Shown: positions 42,815-52,639, numbered from the stretch's first letter. The stretch is DNA of 64,000 nucleotides from CAZLQF01 sp964561545 (GCA_964561545.1 CAZLQF010000002.1:1-64000), one strand, 5' to 3'. The notes: generated by a model not told the origin, from the sequence alone. A program made the numbers and translations.

Positions 42815-44098
42815 ATGGAAAATGAAATAGCCAAGGCAGCCATTATTGAAAATGATGCCATTGTATTAGGAATTTTAATTGTTTTACTGGCCCTCATTTT
42901 TAAGACCGCTTCCAGTGAAATTCCTTTTTTCAAAAAGTTTTACACTTACGTTCCGCCCCTCCTCCTTTGTTATTTCCTACCATCCCTTCTCAATTCACTG
43001 GGTTTAATATCCGGTGAGGAATCCAACTTATATTTTGTTGCATCAAGGTATCTATTGCCGGCAAGTTTGGTTTTACTTACCCTCAGTATTGATCTGCCGG
43101 GTGTACGTAAGTTAGGCTCTAAAGCTGTGATCATGTTCATTACCGGCACGACCGGAATTCTTATAGGAGGGCCTCTTGCAATTTTGATAGTATCGCTTTT
43201 TAATCCTGAAATACTAAGCGGTCAAGGGCCTGATGCTATTTGGCGTGGTTTATCAACCGTAGCAGGAAGTTGGATTGGTGGAGGTGCCAACCAAACAGCC
43301 ATGCTTGAAGTATTTGGTGCCGGCCGCAATTTATTCTCAGCCATGATCACGGTAGATGTAATCGTTGCCAATGTTTGGATGGCTGTTCTTCTTTATGGAG
43401 CCGGAATTTCCTCAAAAGTTGACAAATTTTTTAAAGCAGATTCCTCAGCCATTGATACAGTAAAAAAACGTATAGAGGACTACAACCTGAGCATTGCCAA
43501 AATTGCAACATTTCCAGATTTGATGTATTTAATGGCCATAGGTTTTGGACTAACAGCCATAGGGCATTTTGGTGGCGATCTGATAGCTCCATGGATCAAA
43601 AGTTCAGCTCCTTTTCTGGAGCGATTCAGCCTTACCTCGAAATTCTTTTGGTTAATTGTGATCGTTACAACAGGCGGGTTAATCCTTTCATTTACCAAAA
43701 TCCGCGACTTGGAGGGTGTAGGCGCTTCCAAGATGGGAAGTGTGTTTCTTTATATCCTGGTAGCCACTATAGGCATGAAGATGAACGTTTTGGCTATCTT
43801 TGAAAACCCTGGCTTTTTCCTAATTGGTTTCATTTGGATGCTTATTCATGTGTCATTACTTTTAGGGGTCGCCAAATTGATCAAAGCACCCTTCTTTTTC
43901 ATAGCGGTAGGGAGCCAGGCCAATGTAGGAGGTGCGGCCTCTGCTCCTATTGTTGCCTCTGCTTTTCATCCTTCTTTAGCTCCAGTTGGGGTTCTATTAG
44001 CGGTTTTGGGTTATGCAGTGGGTACTTATGCAGCTTGGCTTTGTGGTGTGCTCATGCAAGCTGCTTCCATCCAAGTGGTGCCAGGCCTTGGAAGTTAA
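42815..44098 (+). CDS. DUF819 family membrane protein (YjcL-like)
   Basis: A 427-residue integral membrane protein with about ten to twelve hydrophobic helices. DUF819 features are SEIPFFKKFYTYVPPLLLCYFLPS-type start, GTTGILIGGPLAI, and VAGSWIGGGANQTAMLEVF. The repeat-like second half carries VGSQANVGGAASAPIVASAF. The two matching GGxAN segments suggest an inverted-repeat transporter fold like that of Na+/solute carriers. The substrate is unknown. Confidence 0.85.
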   Translation: MENEIAKAAIIENDAIVLGILIVLLALIFKTASSEIPFFKKFYTYVPPLLLCYFLPSLLNSLGLISGEESNLYFVASRYLLPASLVLLTLSIDLPGVRKLGSKAVIMFITGTTGILIGGPLAILIVSLFNPEILSGQGPDAIWRGLSTVAGSWIGGGANQTAMLEVFGAGRNLFSAMITVDVIVANVWMAVLLYGAGISSKVDKFFKADSSAIDTVKKRIEDYNLSIAKIATFPDLMYLMAIGFGLTAIGHFGGDLIAPWIKSSAPFLERFSLTSKFFWLIVIVTTGGLILSFTKIRDLEGVGASKMGSVFLYILVATIGMKMNVLAIFENPGFFLIGFIWMLIHVSLLLGVAKLIKAPFFFIAVGSQANVGGAASAPIVASAFHPSLAPVGVLLAVLGYAVGTYAAWLCGVLMQAASIQVVPGLGS

Positions 44099-44235
44099 TA
44101 TACCTAAGTTTATACATAGGAACCGAAGTAGAACAGGATCAATAGCAATAGCCTCTGCCAAGAGTTAATGAGTTTGGACCATAAGTTAAAACAACCATTG
44201 CCTTACAGGTTAAAGTACGTATTTAAATTGTAAGC

Positions 44236-44802
44236 TTACCCCATGTGCCAAAAAGTGAAACCATAAATAACAAACCGGAGGAATCGAACAGAGGCAAACC
44301 AAAAGTATTTTTTGTTGGGAAAACCAAAGGCGCCACTAATCAAACTAATGGTAGCATAAGGCAAGGGTGTTAAACATGAAATAATAATAATAACCCCGCC
44401 CCATCTTCTATAATAGCTTACATACTTACCCCAATAGCTCCTTGAAATTTTTTGGTAAAGCTGAGTTCCGTAAAGCTTTTTGCCTACAAAATAAGCAATG
44501 TAACCGCCTGTAAATGATAAAATTGCCAGTAAGGCAACTTGCAAAATGAACATTAGCAAATCAGCCTGAAGCGCCCATATTATAAAAAACTCAGGTGGGA
44601 TTATGCCAAAAAAAGTTTCGGAGGCAAAAAAGATTCCGTACATTAACAGGGGCTTTGAGGTAAAAGGCTCTAATAAGGCTTTCCAATCATCTCCGATGTA
44701 ATGCTTGAATATGAAGTAAATCAAAATGATTACTCCAAAATAGAGTAATCCCCGAATGATACTTCGGATCAGAAAGCGCGTGTAATCAGAACCTTTATTC
44801 AT
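44236..44802 (-). CDS. VTT/DedA-like membrane protein
   Basis: A 188-residue inner-membrane protein with about five hydrophobic segments. The pattern GIIPPEFFIIWALQ, LSFTGGYIAYFVGKKLYGTQ and the later CLTPLPYATISLISGAFGFP resembles the SNARE-associated/VTT (DedA) fold, in which such re-entrant loops carry Pro and Gly. Members act in lipid scrambling or undecaprenyl-phosphate recycling in other bacteria. The role here is inference. It is divergent from the ykuK-like gene. Confidence 0.72.
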   Translation of the reverse strand: MNKGSDYTRFLIRSIIRGLLYFGVIILIYFIFKHYIGDDWKALLEPFTSKPLLMYGIFFASETFFGIIPPEFFIIWALQADLLMFILQVALLAILSFTGGYIAYFVGKKLYGTQLYQKISRSYWGKYVSYYRRWGGVIIIISCLTPLPYATISLISGAFGFPNKKYFWFASVRFLRFVIYGFTFWHMG

Positions 44803-44951
44803 AAGTAAACGACCTACATTAAGTTCTTGCTAAAACTCTCAAACTTTTGCTGTGTTGTATATTTAAAGCCTTATATCAATGCTGTTCAAAGCACAAAAGT
44901 AATGATGGCAAACTTTTATGGAAATTAACCGTATTTTAACGCTTTAATAAC

Positions 44952-44975
44952 TTATCCACAATTCCATGTGCATAA
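44952..44975. promoter_or_regulatory. Inverted pair of DnaA boxes
   Basis: TTATCCACA (44952-44960) and TGTGCATAA (44967-44975, reverse complement TTATGCACA) both match the DnaA-box consensus TTATNCACA exactly. They face each other six bases apart in AT-rich DNA, about 90 bases upstream of the ykuK-like gene. This may be a DnaA-controlled promoter or a DnaA-titration site. Confidence 0.5.
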
Positions 44976-45061
44976 TTTGAAAAGCAAAAATCAAAACTGT
45001 AACGTATCAAATGATAATTTAGTAACATGTTAACATTTCAACATCTAAATAATAATTAACT

Positions 45062-45532
45062 ATGTGGAAAAAGTTCAACGGAGACCCCATTAGGGTTCCA
45101 ATTAAAGAAGAAGTCGAATCCGCCATTAAACGGGAGACTTCCAAGGGTTACAGCCTAAAAGTTTGCATTGGCGATGACTCTATTGTTAGAGGAGATGTTA
45201 TAGAGTTTGCCACGGTTATTGTTTTTCTAAGGGAGCAACATGGCGGTTTCATGTTTATATGCAATGAACAAAGCCGGCAGCCCATGTCCATTAAAGAACG
45301 CATGCTTACAGAAGTTTCCAAATCTATTGAAACAGCTTTTGACCTATGTGACCTATTGGATGCCTACAATGTAGACCTCGAGGTTCATGCCGACATCAAC
45401 ACCAACCCCTATTTCAAATCCAATTCTGCCCTTGGAGAAGCCATGGGTTATATCCTAAGCATGGGATTTGTATTTAAAGCCAAGCCGGAAGCTTTTGCCA
45501 GCTCCTATTGCGCTGATAAAATGGTGAATTAA
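45062..45532 (+). CDS. YkuK-like (DUF458) RNase H-like protein
   Basis: A 156-residue protein matching the DUF458/YkuK family, predicted to have an RNase H-like fold. It has the pattern LKVCIGDDSIVRGDVIEFATVI at the first acidic strand, HGGFMFICNEQSR, KERMLTEVSKSIETAFDL, and VDLEVHADINTNPYFKSN, with conserved Asp residues that could bind metal. YkuK itself is uncharacterised; a nuclease role is not shown. The upstream region holds a pair of DnaA boxes. Confidence 0.78.
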   Translation: MWKKFNGDPIRVPIKEEVESAIKRETSKGYSLKVCIGDDSIVRGDVIEFATVIVFLREQHGGFMFICNEQSRQPMSIKERMLTEVSKSIETAFDLCDLLDAYNVDLEVHADINTNPYFKSNSALGEAMGYILSMGFVFKAKPEAFASSYCADKMVN

Positions 45533-45684
45533 GGTTTTTACCTTAGAATTCAGGTCCAAGACAAAATGGCTCAACCTGTTAGGTTTGATTGTAAGTAAAA
45601 ATCAATCAAATTTTCCGAATTTAAACCAAGCAATCAGAAAAAAGTAACCTATAAAATTTTTTTGGATTGGGCTATAAATGCCAA

Positions 45685-46560
45685 TTACAATTTGTGAAAC
45701 CTTCCGAAAGAACTGTTGATCAAATTTTTACCCGCTCTTGATTCCAAACCCAATTGACCTGTTTTAATGCCATACTTTTGTGGAACAATTTGCTTCATCG
45801 TTTTAAAAACTGCCTGCTCGGACGCTTCTCTGCTGTATAGATTCAGCAAGCAAAAACTTTGGTCTTGCACTAATAATTGAACAACGTCTTTTAACAATTC
45901 CTTTAATTGACCATTAAGCTTCCAACTTTCATTGTTCGGACCTTTTCCAAAAATCGGGGGATCCAGTATAATGCCATGAAAGGTTCGGCCTTTTCTAATG
46001 GACCGCTTAACAAACTTGCTTACATCTTCCACCACCCATCTAATATCGCTCAAACCGCTTAGTTCCATATTTTCTTTGGCCCAATTGATCATGTTTCGTT
46101 GGCTATCTACATGATAAACATCCGCCCCAGCAGCTTTGGCAGCTAAAGAGGCTCCTCCAGTGTATGCAAAAAGGTTAAGAAAGCGAGGCTTTTGTACATT
46201 CATCTTCGTAAAAAGATGATATACATAATCCCAATTGGCAGCTTGTTCCGGAAAAACTCCAATGTTCTTAAAATTTCCAAGCTTTAAACGCATGATGAGG
46301 TTTATATCTCTAAAATGGTAATTGATCCCCCATTCGTTCGGCATAGATTGATCCTTGTCCCATTTTCCTGATTGAGTTCCGGTTTCAATGTATCTTGCAC
46401 TCGCTATATTCCGCCATTCTTTGTTATATTTTCCCTTGGGCCATTTGGCTGCTGGCTCTGGCCTTATAATGCAGTAATCGCCAAATTTTTCCAGTTTTTC
46501 GCCATCACCAGTATCCAATAGGACGTAATCTTTCCAATGTGGCGGTGAGTAAAAATTCAT
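45685..46560 (-). CDS. RlmI-like SAM-dependent methyltransferase
   Basis: A 291-residue class I methyltransferase related to the 23S rRNA m5C methyltransferase RlmI. It has SAM-binding motif I (FLNLFAYTGGASLAAKAAGA), the acidic end of strand 2 (YHVDSQRNMINWAKENMEL) and the catalytic-loop motif IILDPPIFGKG. The N-terminal PUA domain of RlmI is reduced. An in-frame ATG at 46596 would add 12 residues, but a TAnnTTTG box (46572-46579, minus strand) lies inside that extension, so 46560 is preferred. The exact RNA or protein target is not known. Confidence 0.85.
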   Translation of the reverse strand: MNFYSPPHWKDYVLLDTGDGEKLEKFGDYCIIRPEPAAKWPKGKYNKEWRNIASARYIETGTQSGKWDKDQSMPNEWGINYHFRDINLIMRLKLGNFKNIGVFPEQAANWDYVYHLFTKMNVQKPRFLNLFAYTGGASLAAKAAGADVYHVDSQRNMINWAKENMELSGLSDIRWVVEDVSKFVKRSIRKGRTFHGIILDPPIFGKGPNNESWKLNGQLKELLKDVVQLLVQDQSFCLLNLYSREASEQAVFKTMKQIVPQKYGIKTGQLGLESRAGKNLINSSFGRFHKL

Positions 46561-46571
46561 AATTTTTTTTC

Positions 46572-46579
46572 CAAAGGTA
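46572..46579 (-). promoter_or_regulatory. -7 promoter box deciding a start codon
   Basis: The minus strand reads TACCTTTG, a TAnnTTTG match, 11 bases before the ATG at 46560. It argues against the upstream start at 46596. Confidence 0.45.
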
Positions 46580-46700
46580 ATTGATCCCATTGCCAATTTG
46601 GAATTGGCAACAAATAAACAACAAGACCGATTGATAGCTCTTAAACTAATTTCGATTAATCAATTAAACAGGTACCTTGTTCAACTTTGCGCTGGCTAAA

Positions 46701-48887
46701 TTATTTTCTGCTTAGCAAATTTTCTAATAAGGCCCTAACTTCTTCCGGGTATTTAAGATTGTATTTAGCCACTGAAGTTTCCCGGAATCCTAACTTAATG
46801 GTATATCCATGTTCAGGGATTACTTTAAAGGCATATTCATCAGTCCAATCATTACCTATTGCCAAAATAAAATCCCAATCCATGTCAATCCATTTTTTCA
46901 AGGCTTTTCCTTTATTGATGCCTAAATTCTTTACCTCAATAAGTTTGTCGCCCTCTATCACCTGGAGATCCATATTAGAAGTGGCACTGGCAAGTGAGTC
47001 GCTCAAATTACGAGTACGGATTTCTGACAGCCAAGCATCTGATTGCCGATAGTGCCACACCAGAGAAAAATCTTTCTCTTCAACAAATGACCCTGGTGTT
47101 TTGATGGTATATTCATTTAGAATGGGGTGAATACGCTTTTTCCAGTCAGTATCACCGCTTTCTTCACTATACCATTCACCTTCGGGGTCTTTAATCCATG
47201 CACCATGTTCACTGATCATCCCCAATTTGAGGTGCCCAAACCAATTCTGCATGGTTTTCCGATCTCTTCCTGAGGTTAATATTACTTGGTTAGCAGGATT
47301 TTCAGTTAATCTCTTAATTAGCTTAATGATAGCTTTATCAGGCTTTGCTTTTTGAGGTGTTTCGGTAAAACGAACCAGTGTACCATCATAATCAAGTATG
47401 ATCAACCTTCGATTGCTTCGTTGATAATGGGTTTTGATTTTAGTTGCTTCCTCTTTACTAAGGTACTTTTCATCAAGGCCTTTTTGGAAAGTTTTTGAGT
47501 TTTGAAGCTTACCAATAAAGTCGTTGGCCCAATGCTCAATATTATAACGCTTTAACTTCTTTTGCATAAGATCGATGCGCCTGATTTGCTCTTTCTCTGG
47601 CATATCGATGGCTTGTTCCAATGCTTTAGCCATTTGGATAATATCATTGGGATTTATAATAATGGCCTCTGACAATTCAGATGAAGAACCCGCCATTTCA
47701 CTTAAAATCAAAACACCCTTTTGGTTGGTTTTACTTGCTATAAATTCTTTAGCAATGAGGTTCATGCCATCCCTAAAAGGGGTTACCAGCGCAATATCTG
47801 CAATGCTGTATAACGAAACCAAACTTGGAAAAGACAACGAACGGTAAAAATAATGAACGGGGAGCCAATCCAGACCTCCGTATTTTCCATTAATATAGCC
47901 CACCATCTCATCGATCTCCTCTTTTAATTGCTGGTATTCGTCCACCCCGCCCCGCGAAGGAACAACTACCAGAATAAGGGAAATCTTACTTTCGAAGGCA
48001 GGTCTTCGCTCCAAAAGGGTATCAAAGGCTTTTAGGCGTTGCAGGATGCCTTTACTATAGTCAAGCCTGTCCATAGATAAGACCAATGAGCGGTTACCAA
48101 ATTTAGATCGGTAAACTTTGGCTTCTTCTTTTATTTCGTCATTTTGGCTTCCTTCATGGAATTTATTAAAGTCAATGCCCATTGGGAAAGCATCGACCTG
48201 CACAAACCTGTTGGGATCTACCTGGAACCTTCCTAAATAAGACTCAATTCCTAGCAAGCGATAAACAGAACTACTGAAGTGCCGCATGTAATTTGAGGTA
48301 TGGAATCCGATGAGGTCAGCGCCCAATAAACCATTTAGCAATTCTTCACGCCATGGTAAAAGCCTGTAAACCTCGGAGGATGGGAACGGTATGTGAAGAA
48401 AATAACCGATGGTAGCTTCCGGGATTTCCTTCCTAAGCATCAATGGAAGCAGCATCAAATGATAATCATGCACCCATATGGTATCATCGGGCTCTAAATG
48501 CTTTAAAACTTCCCTGCAAAAAGCCTTATTGACCTTATAATAAGTTTTCCAAAATTCAGTCTCATACCTCGCATTTTCTATAAAATAGTGAAAGAGCGGC
48601 CATATGGTCTCATTACTGAAGCCCTCGTAGTAGTTTCTAACATCTTTCTTGGTAAGGAATATGGGTTGCATGTTATTTTCAGACAAGTAGCTCCTTACTT
48701 CCTCCGTTTTATTACCAACTTCGGACTTGCTAACACCCGGCCACCCGATCCACAGCATCTCATCTGTCTGGCTAAGAGACCTTAAACCGCTTGCCAATCC
48801 GCCCTCACTAAATTGATAGTCTAATCCTTCCTTATTTACATTTATTTTGATGGGTAATCTATTTGCAACAATTACTAATTTGCCCAT
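46701..48887 (-). CDS. Trehalose-6-phosphate synthase/phosphatase fusion
   Basis: A 728-residue bifunctional enzyme. The first ~465 residues form a GT20 trehalose-6-phosphate synthase (UDP- or NDP-glucose plus glucose-6-phosphate), with SEGGLASGLRSL, WVHDYHLMLLPLMLR, SMDRLDYSKGI and FRDGMNLIAKE. Residues ~490-728 are an OtsB-type HAD phosphatase with LIILDYDGTLVRF, LTSGRDRKTM, SEHGAW and a final AIGNDWTDEYAF. Together they make trehalose, a compatible solute, in one polypeptide, as in many Bacteroidota and eukaryotes. The divergent neighbour encodes a second OtsB domain. Confidence 0.93.
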   Translation of the reverse strand: MGKLVIVANRLPIKINVNKEGLDYQFSEGGLASGLRSLSQTDEMLWIGWPGVSKSEVGNKTEEVRSYLSENNMQPIFLTKKDVRNYYEGFSNETIWPLFHYFIENARYETEFWKTYYKVNKAFCREVLKHLEPDDTIWVHDYHLMLLPLMLRKEIPEATIGYFLHIPFPSSEVYRLLPWREELLNGLLGADLIGFHTSNYMRHFSSSVYRLLGIESYLGRFQVDPNRFVQVDAFPMGIDFNKFHEGSQNDEIKEEAKVYRSKFGNRSLVLSMDRLDYSKGILQRLKAFDTLLERRPAFESKISLILVVVPSRGGVDEYQQLKEEIDEMVGYINGKYGGLDWLPVHYFYRSLSFPSLVSLYSIADIALVTPFRDGMNLIAKEFIASKTNQKGVLILSEMAGSSSELSEAIIINPNDIIQMAKALEQAIDMPEKEQIRRIDLMQKKLKRYNIEHWANDFIGKLQNSKTFQKGLDEKYLSKEEATKIKTHYQRSNRRLIILDYDGTLVRFTETPQKAKPDKAIIKLIKRLTENPANQVILTSGRDRKTMQNWFGHLKLGMISEHGAWIKDPEGEWYSEESGDTDWKKRIHPILNEYTIKTPGSFVEEKDFSLVWHYRQSDAWLSEIRTRNLSDSLASATSNMDLQVIEGDKLIEVKNLGINKGKALKKWIDMDWDFILAIGNDWTDEYAFKVIPEHGYTIKLGFRETSVAKYNLKYPEEVRALLENLLSRK

Positions 48888-49132
48888 AGAGCACTTTATT
48901 GTGAATTGCAGTTTGATTTATTTTGCTGATTCTAAAAGCTACCGAGTTTTAAATTGAAGGCTATCTAAATTCATCAATGTTGGTTAATGATGTTTTTCTC
49001 TTCAACACAACGACCCTTTACCATGATTTATTTAACGATTGGTAAATTAGTGTTTTTTTATAAAATACCCAAATACCAAAAAATCTTTAGCTCAATTAAG
49101 TTTTTTAAATAGTCTTTAAATAAAGCCAAACC

Positions 49133-50674
49133 ATGCCCCAGCTTAACATCAAAGATTATAAAGGGATCATAATGGATTTGGACGGGGTACTCACTCAAAC
49201 TGCCACACTTCATGCAAAAGCATGGAAGCAATTATTTGATGCGTATTTCGAATCCCTTTATCAAGGTAACATCAAACCATTTAACATCGATAAGGATTAC
49301 CCATTTTACTTAGACGGAAAACCGAGATATGAAGGGGTTCGAAACTTGCTGAAAAGTCGCGGACTGGAATTGCCTTATGGTGAACCTGAGGATAGTATCG
49401 ATCAGCAGACCATTTTTGGCTTAGGCAACCGGAAAAATCAAATTTTTCAAGTTTTGCTTCAAGAAGAAGGGGTCCATGTTTACGAGGATGCCGTTACCCA
49501 GTTGATGAAATGGCGAAATTTGGGCTTAAAAACCGCCATTGTATCCTCAAGTAAAAATTGCAGGTTCATTTTAGAGGTGAGTGGGCTCATCAATTTAACC
49601 CATACAGTTATAGATGGTAAAACAGCTGAAGAACAAGCAATCAAAGGAAAGCCTGAACCAGGCATATTTTTGAAGGCTGCTGAGGCATTAAACCTAGCCC
49701 CTAAGGAATGTATTATATTTGAGGACGCGATATCAGGCATCAAAGCTGGTAAAAACGGCAATTTTGGATTGGTCGTTGGAATTGACAGATATCATAATCA
49801 CCAACATTTGAAAAATGCCAATGCTGACATGGTTCTTCAAAACTTTAACGCAATGGCCCACTTTCATAATACCCAGATGCAACCATTGAGCCGCGATCAT
49901 ATCTCATCAGCCCTGAATCAATTTAAAACCATAGCCTTCGAGCTTCAAAAATACCAACCTGTATTCTTTTTTGATTATGATGGCACTTTAACCCCGATCG
50001 TTAGCAACCCTTCAGAGGCTAAAATAGATGACAGAACGAAATATTTAGTACAAGCGCTAAGTAGTCATTATTACGTAGGTATATTAAGCGGCAGAGACTT
50101 GACTGATGTGCAACAATTGGTAGGTATTGATAACATTTATTATGCAGGAAGTCATGGCTTTGAAATAGCTGGTCCTGGAAGGATGCATCAAGCATATGAA
50201 AATAGCAGGGAGCTTTTACCTGAACTTGATCGTATTGAACATTTACTGAGAGATCAAATTCAAACAAAAGATGCTTGGATTGAGAGAAAGCGGTACGCCA
50301 TAGCCATCCATTACCGCCATGTAGCTAAGGAAGATGTTCATGCGCTTAAAAAAACCATCCACGAAATTGCGATTGGATCAACGCAGCTAAAATTAGCTCA
50401 TGGTAAAAAGGTATTTGAATTTAAGCCCAACATTGAATGGCATAAAGGGAAAGCAATGAATTGGCTTATGGATGAACTTGGATTGAACCAAGCCATTCAT
50501 TTGCCTTTTTATTTAGGAGATGACATTACAGATGAAGATGCTTTATTTGAAATTGCAGGAAATGGAGTGGGTATTTTGGTAGGAGATCATGGCTCAATGA
50601 CTTATGCAGGTTATAAGCTGGAAAATGTCACTGAGGTTCAACAATTTCTAAACCTAATACTGGAAGTAACCTAA
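49133..50674 (+). CDS. HAD phosphatase/mutase fused to trehalose-6-phosphatase
   Basis: A 513-residue fusion. Residues ~10-245 are a beta-phosphoglucomutase-like HAD domain: IIMDLDGVLTQTATLHAKAW (nucleophile Asp and the DGVL turn), IVSSSKNCRFIL, GKPEPGIFLKA, IIFEDAISGIKAG. Residues ~270-510 are an OtsB trehalose-6-phosphatase with FFFDYDGTLTPI, GILSGRDLTDV, SHGFEIAGPG and LGDDITDEDA. Mycobacterium OtsB1 (Rv2006) is built alike but with an added GH65 trehalose phosphorylase that is missing here. The context suggests control of trehalose or its glucose-phosphate products. It is divergent from the TPS-TPP gene with 245 bases between. Confidence 0.9.
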   Translation: MPQLNIKDYKGIIMDLDGVLTQTATLHAKAWKQLFDAYFESLYQGNIKPFNIDKDYPFYLDGKPRYEGVRNLLKSRGLELPYGEPEDSIDQQTIFGLGNRKNQIFQVLLQEEGVHVYEDAVTQLMKWRNLGLKTAIVSSSKNCRFILEVSGLINLTHTVIDGKTAEEQAIKGKPEPGIFLKAAEALNLAPKECIIFEDAISGIKAGKNGNFGLVVGIDRYHNHQHLKNANADMVLQNFNAMAHFHNTQMQPLSRDHISSALNQFKTIAFELQKYQPVFFFDYDGTLTPIVSNPSEAKIDDRTKYLVQALSSHYYVGILSGRDLTDVQQLVGIDNIYYAGSHGFEIAGPGRMHQAYENSRELLPELDRIEHLLRDQIQTKDAWIERKRYAIAIHYRHVAKEDVHALKKTIHEIAIGSTQLKLAHGKKVFEFKPNIEWHKGKAMNWLMDELGLNQAIHLPFYLGDDITDEDALFEIAGNGVGILVGDHGSMTYAGYKLENVTEVQQFLNLILEVT

Positions 50675-50732
50675 CCTTGGATAGCTAATTAATAAATTCA
50701 ATAACTCCCCAATAGATGCTTTAAAGCTTACT

Positions 50733-51830
50733 TTAAGAAGCTTCCTCTTCCTCCAATTTGCCTTCCTTAAGCTTTTCTGCATTTTCAGCTACTTTAAGGG
50801 CATCAATGAATTCATAAATATCTCCATCCATTATGCTATCCAGGTTGTAGCTGGTATGGTTAACGCGGTGATCAGTAACCCTGCTTTGTGGGAAGTTGTA
50901 AGTTCTGATCTTTGCAGAACGATCTCCAGTGGAAACCATTGTTTTGCGTTGAGAAGAAATTTCCGCCATCTGTTTTTGGAGCTCTTGTTCATATATGCGG
51001 GAACGAAGTACTTGCATAGCCTTATCATGATTCTTGAGCTGTGATTTCTGATCCTGGCAAGTAGCTACTGTGCCGGTTGGAATGTGGGTTAGGCGAACAG
51101 CGGAATACGTTGTATTAACTGATTGCCCGCCCGGGCCTGATGCACAGAAAGTATCCCGCCTAATGTCAGCATCTTTGATTTCAACATCAATTTCTTCTGC
51201 TTCCGGAAGTACCACTAAGGAAGCTGCTGAGGTATGAACTCGTCCCTGCGATTCGGTCTCCGGAACTCTTTGGACGCGATGAACCCCGGATTCATATTTT
51301 AAGGTACCATAAACGTTTTTTCCTTTAACGTTAAATATAATTTCCTTAAACCCCCCTGTTGAGCCTTCTGTAGCATTAATGAGCTCGGTTTTCCAGCCCA
51401 TTTCTTCACAGAATTTTTGATACATCTTGTAGAGGTCTCCAGCAAACAAACTTGCTTCATCACCTCCTGCACCTGCTCTAATTTCCACAATGGCATTTTT
51501 ATCATCCGCAGGGTCCGGCGGGACAAGCATTTGCTTAATTTTATCCTCCATTGGCCCCCGCTGAGCTTCAAGATCTTCAAGTTCCTGTTTGGCCATTTCC
51601 TTCAATTCATCTTCTTGACCATTCTCGTTAAGAATTTCTTTGTTGTTTTCAATATTGCTTAATAAATCCTTGTATTCATAATACATTTCCTGCAAAGGCT
51701 CTAATTCACTATATTCTTTGTTTAGCTTAGTAAACCTTTGAATATCATTGACGACTTCAGGATCACTCAGCTCTTTTTCGACCTCTTGCCTTCTTGCTAC
51801 TATTTCTTCAAGTCTTTTTAATAAATCCAT
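50733..51830 (-). CDS. prfA: Peptide chain release factor 1
   Basis: A 365-residue class I release factor. The catalytic GGQ loop is in CASGPGGQSVNTTYSAVRL near residue 235. EIRAGAGGDEASLFAGDLYKMY and the domain-2 codon-recognition region precede it. The order of domains and length are normal for RF1, which reads UAA and UAG. It is the last gene of a minus-strand run and begins two bases after the preceding gene. Confidence 0.96.
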   Translation of the reverse strand: MDLLKRLEEIVARRQEVEKELSDPEVVNDIQRFTKLNKEYSELEPLQEMYYEYKDLLSNIENNKEILNENGQEDELKEMAKQELEDLEAQRGPMEDKIKQMLVPPDPADDKNAIVEIRAGAGGDEASLFAGDLYKMYQKFCEEMGWKTELINATEGSTGGFKEIIFNVKGKNVYGTLKYESGVHRVQRVPETESQGRVHTSAASLVVLPEAEEIDVEIKDADIRRDTFCASGPGGQSVNTTYSAVRLTHIPTGTVATCQDQKSQLKNHDKAMQVLRSRIYEQELQKQMAEISSQRKTMVSTGDRSAKIRTYNFPQSRVTDHRVNHTSYNLDSIMDGDIYEFIDALKVAENAEKLKEGKLEEEEAS

Positions 51831-51832
51831 AA

Positions 51833-52639
51833 TTATGGTTTTACTATTTTAATGCCTTCGGCTTTCAACAGGTAAACTTTACCGTTTGACCAAGCCATTG
51901 TTTGAACCTTTTCAGCCTTCAATTCTTCGGGCAAATTTATTGCCTTTTGCTCGAATGTTTCCAAATCGTAGCGAAATATTGAACCGTCCTTTTCATAGTA
52001 AAGAACGTTTCCAGAAACATGAAAAGTTTTTATACCCTTAATAGAGATGGTTTTTGCGTAATTGCCATATTGGTCGAAAACCATTATTCCCACTGATGGG
52101 AAACTAATGTAAACGTTGTTACCATATTCTCGCATATAGGTTGGCGATAAATCCTCAGCACTGTTTTGGTTGATCAAGTAAGCTATGGATTGACTCTCAT
52201 GAATGACCTTTCCATCCTTATTAATATGTTTTAGTTGGAGATCAGTTCCATTGTAAAACCACACGCCATCTTCTTGAGAATGACAACACAGGCTGACCTG
52301 GTTAAAATCCATCCTATTAAAGTCATAGCGGGTTAATTCTGAAAATGTATTATCTGTAATCAAGCAAACGTTGGTATTTTTAAAATACAACAACGGTTTG
52401 AGGGGATTGGTTACATCCAATATATCTAAGGTTCCGAGCAGCTTAAAGCTTGCAGAAGCTAACGTTTGTCCTTTAGAATTTAGTTTTGATATTTCATTTT
52501 GCTGATGAATAGCGTAGATATGATTCATGTGATCTACCTGAATCCAACTAAAATCTCCCTTAATAAAGGTTTGGGATTCACCCTTTTGAACAAGCATCAA
52601 AAAGGTGAAAACAAGTAAAATGGACCATTTATTCTTCAT
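51833..52639 (-). CDS. Secreted beta-propeller-like protein, unknown function
   Basis: A 268-residue protein with a signal peptide (LVFTFLMLVQKGESQ). The mature part is a series of short beta-strand blades with Asp and Tyr turns (WIQVDHMNHIYAIHQQNEI, TRYDFNRMDFNQVSLC, MVFDQYGNYAKTISI, GKVYLLKAEGIKIV), which suggests a small propeller. The gene overlaps lpxH by 11 bases upstream and is two bases from prfA downstream, so it is firmly in this operon. No family name can be given. Confidence 0.7.
   Translation of the reverse strand: MKNKWSILLVFTFLMLVQKGESQTFIKGDFSWIQVDHMNHIYAIHQQNEISKLNSKGQTLASASFKLLGTLDILDVTNPLKPLLYFKNTNVCLITDNTFSELTRYDFNRMDFNQVSLCCHSQEDGVWFYNGTDLQLKHINKDGKVIHESQSIAYLINQNSAEDLSPTYMREYGNNVYISFPSVGIMVFDQYGNYAKTISIKGIKTFHVSGNVLYYEKDGSIFRYDLETFEQKAINLPEELKAEKVQTMAWSNGKVYLLKAEGIKIVKP

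Noticed and set aside
44803..45061. Replication origin suggested by the two DnaA boxes
   Set aside because: Only two boxes are present. Genes to the left run mostly rightward and those to the right mostly leftward, opposite to what an origin would show, and no origin-linked gene is adjacent.
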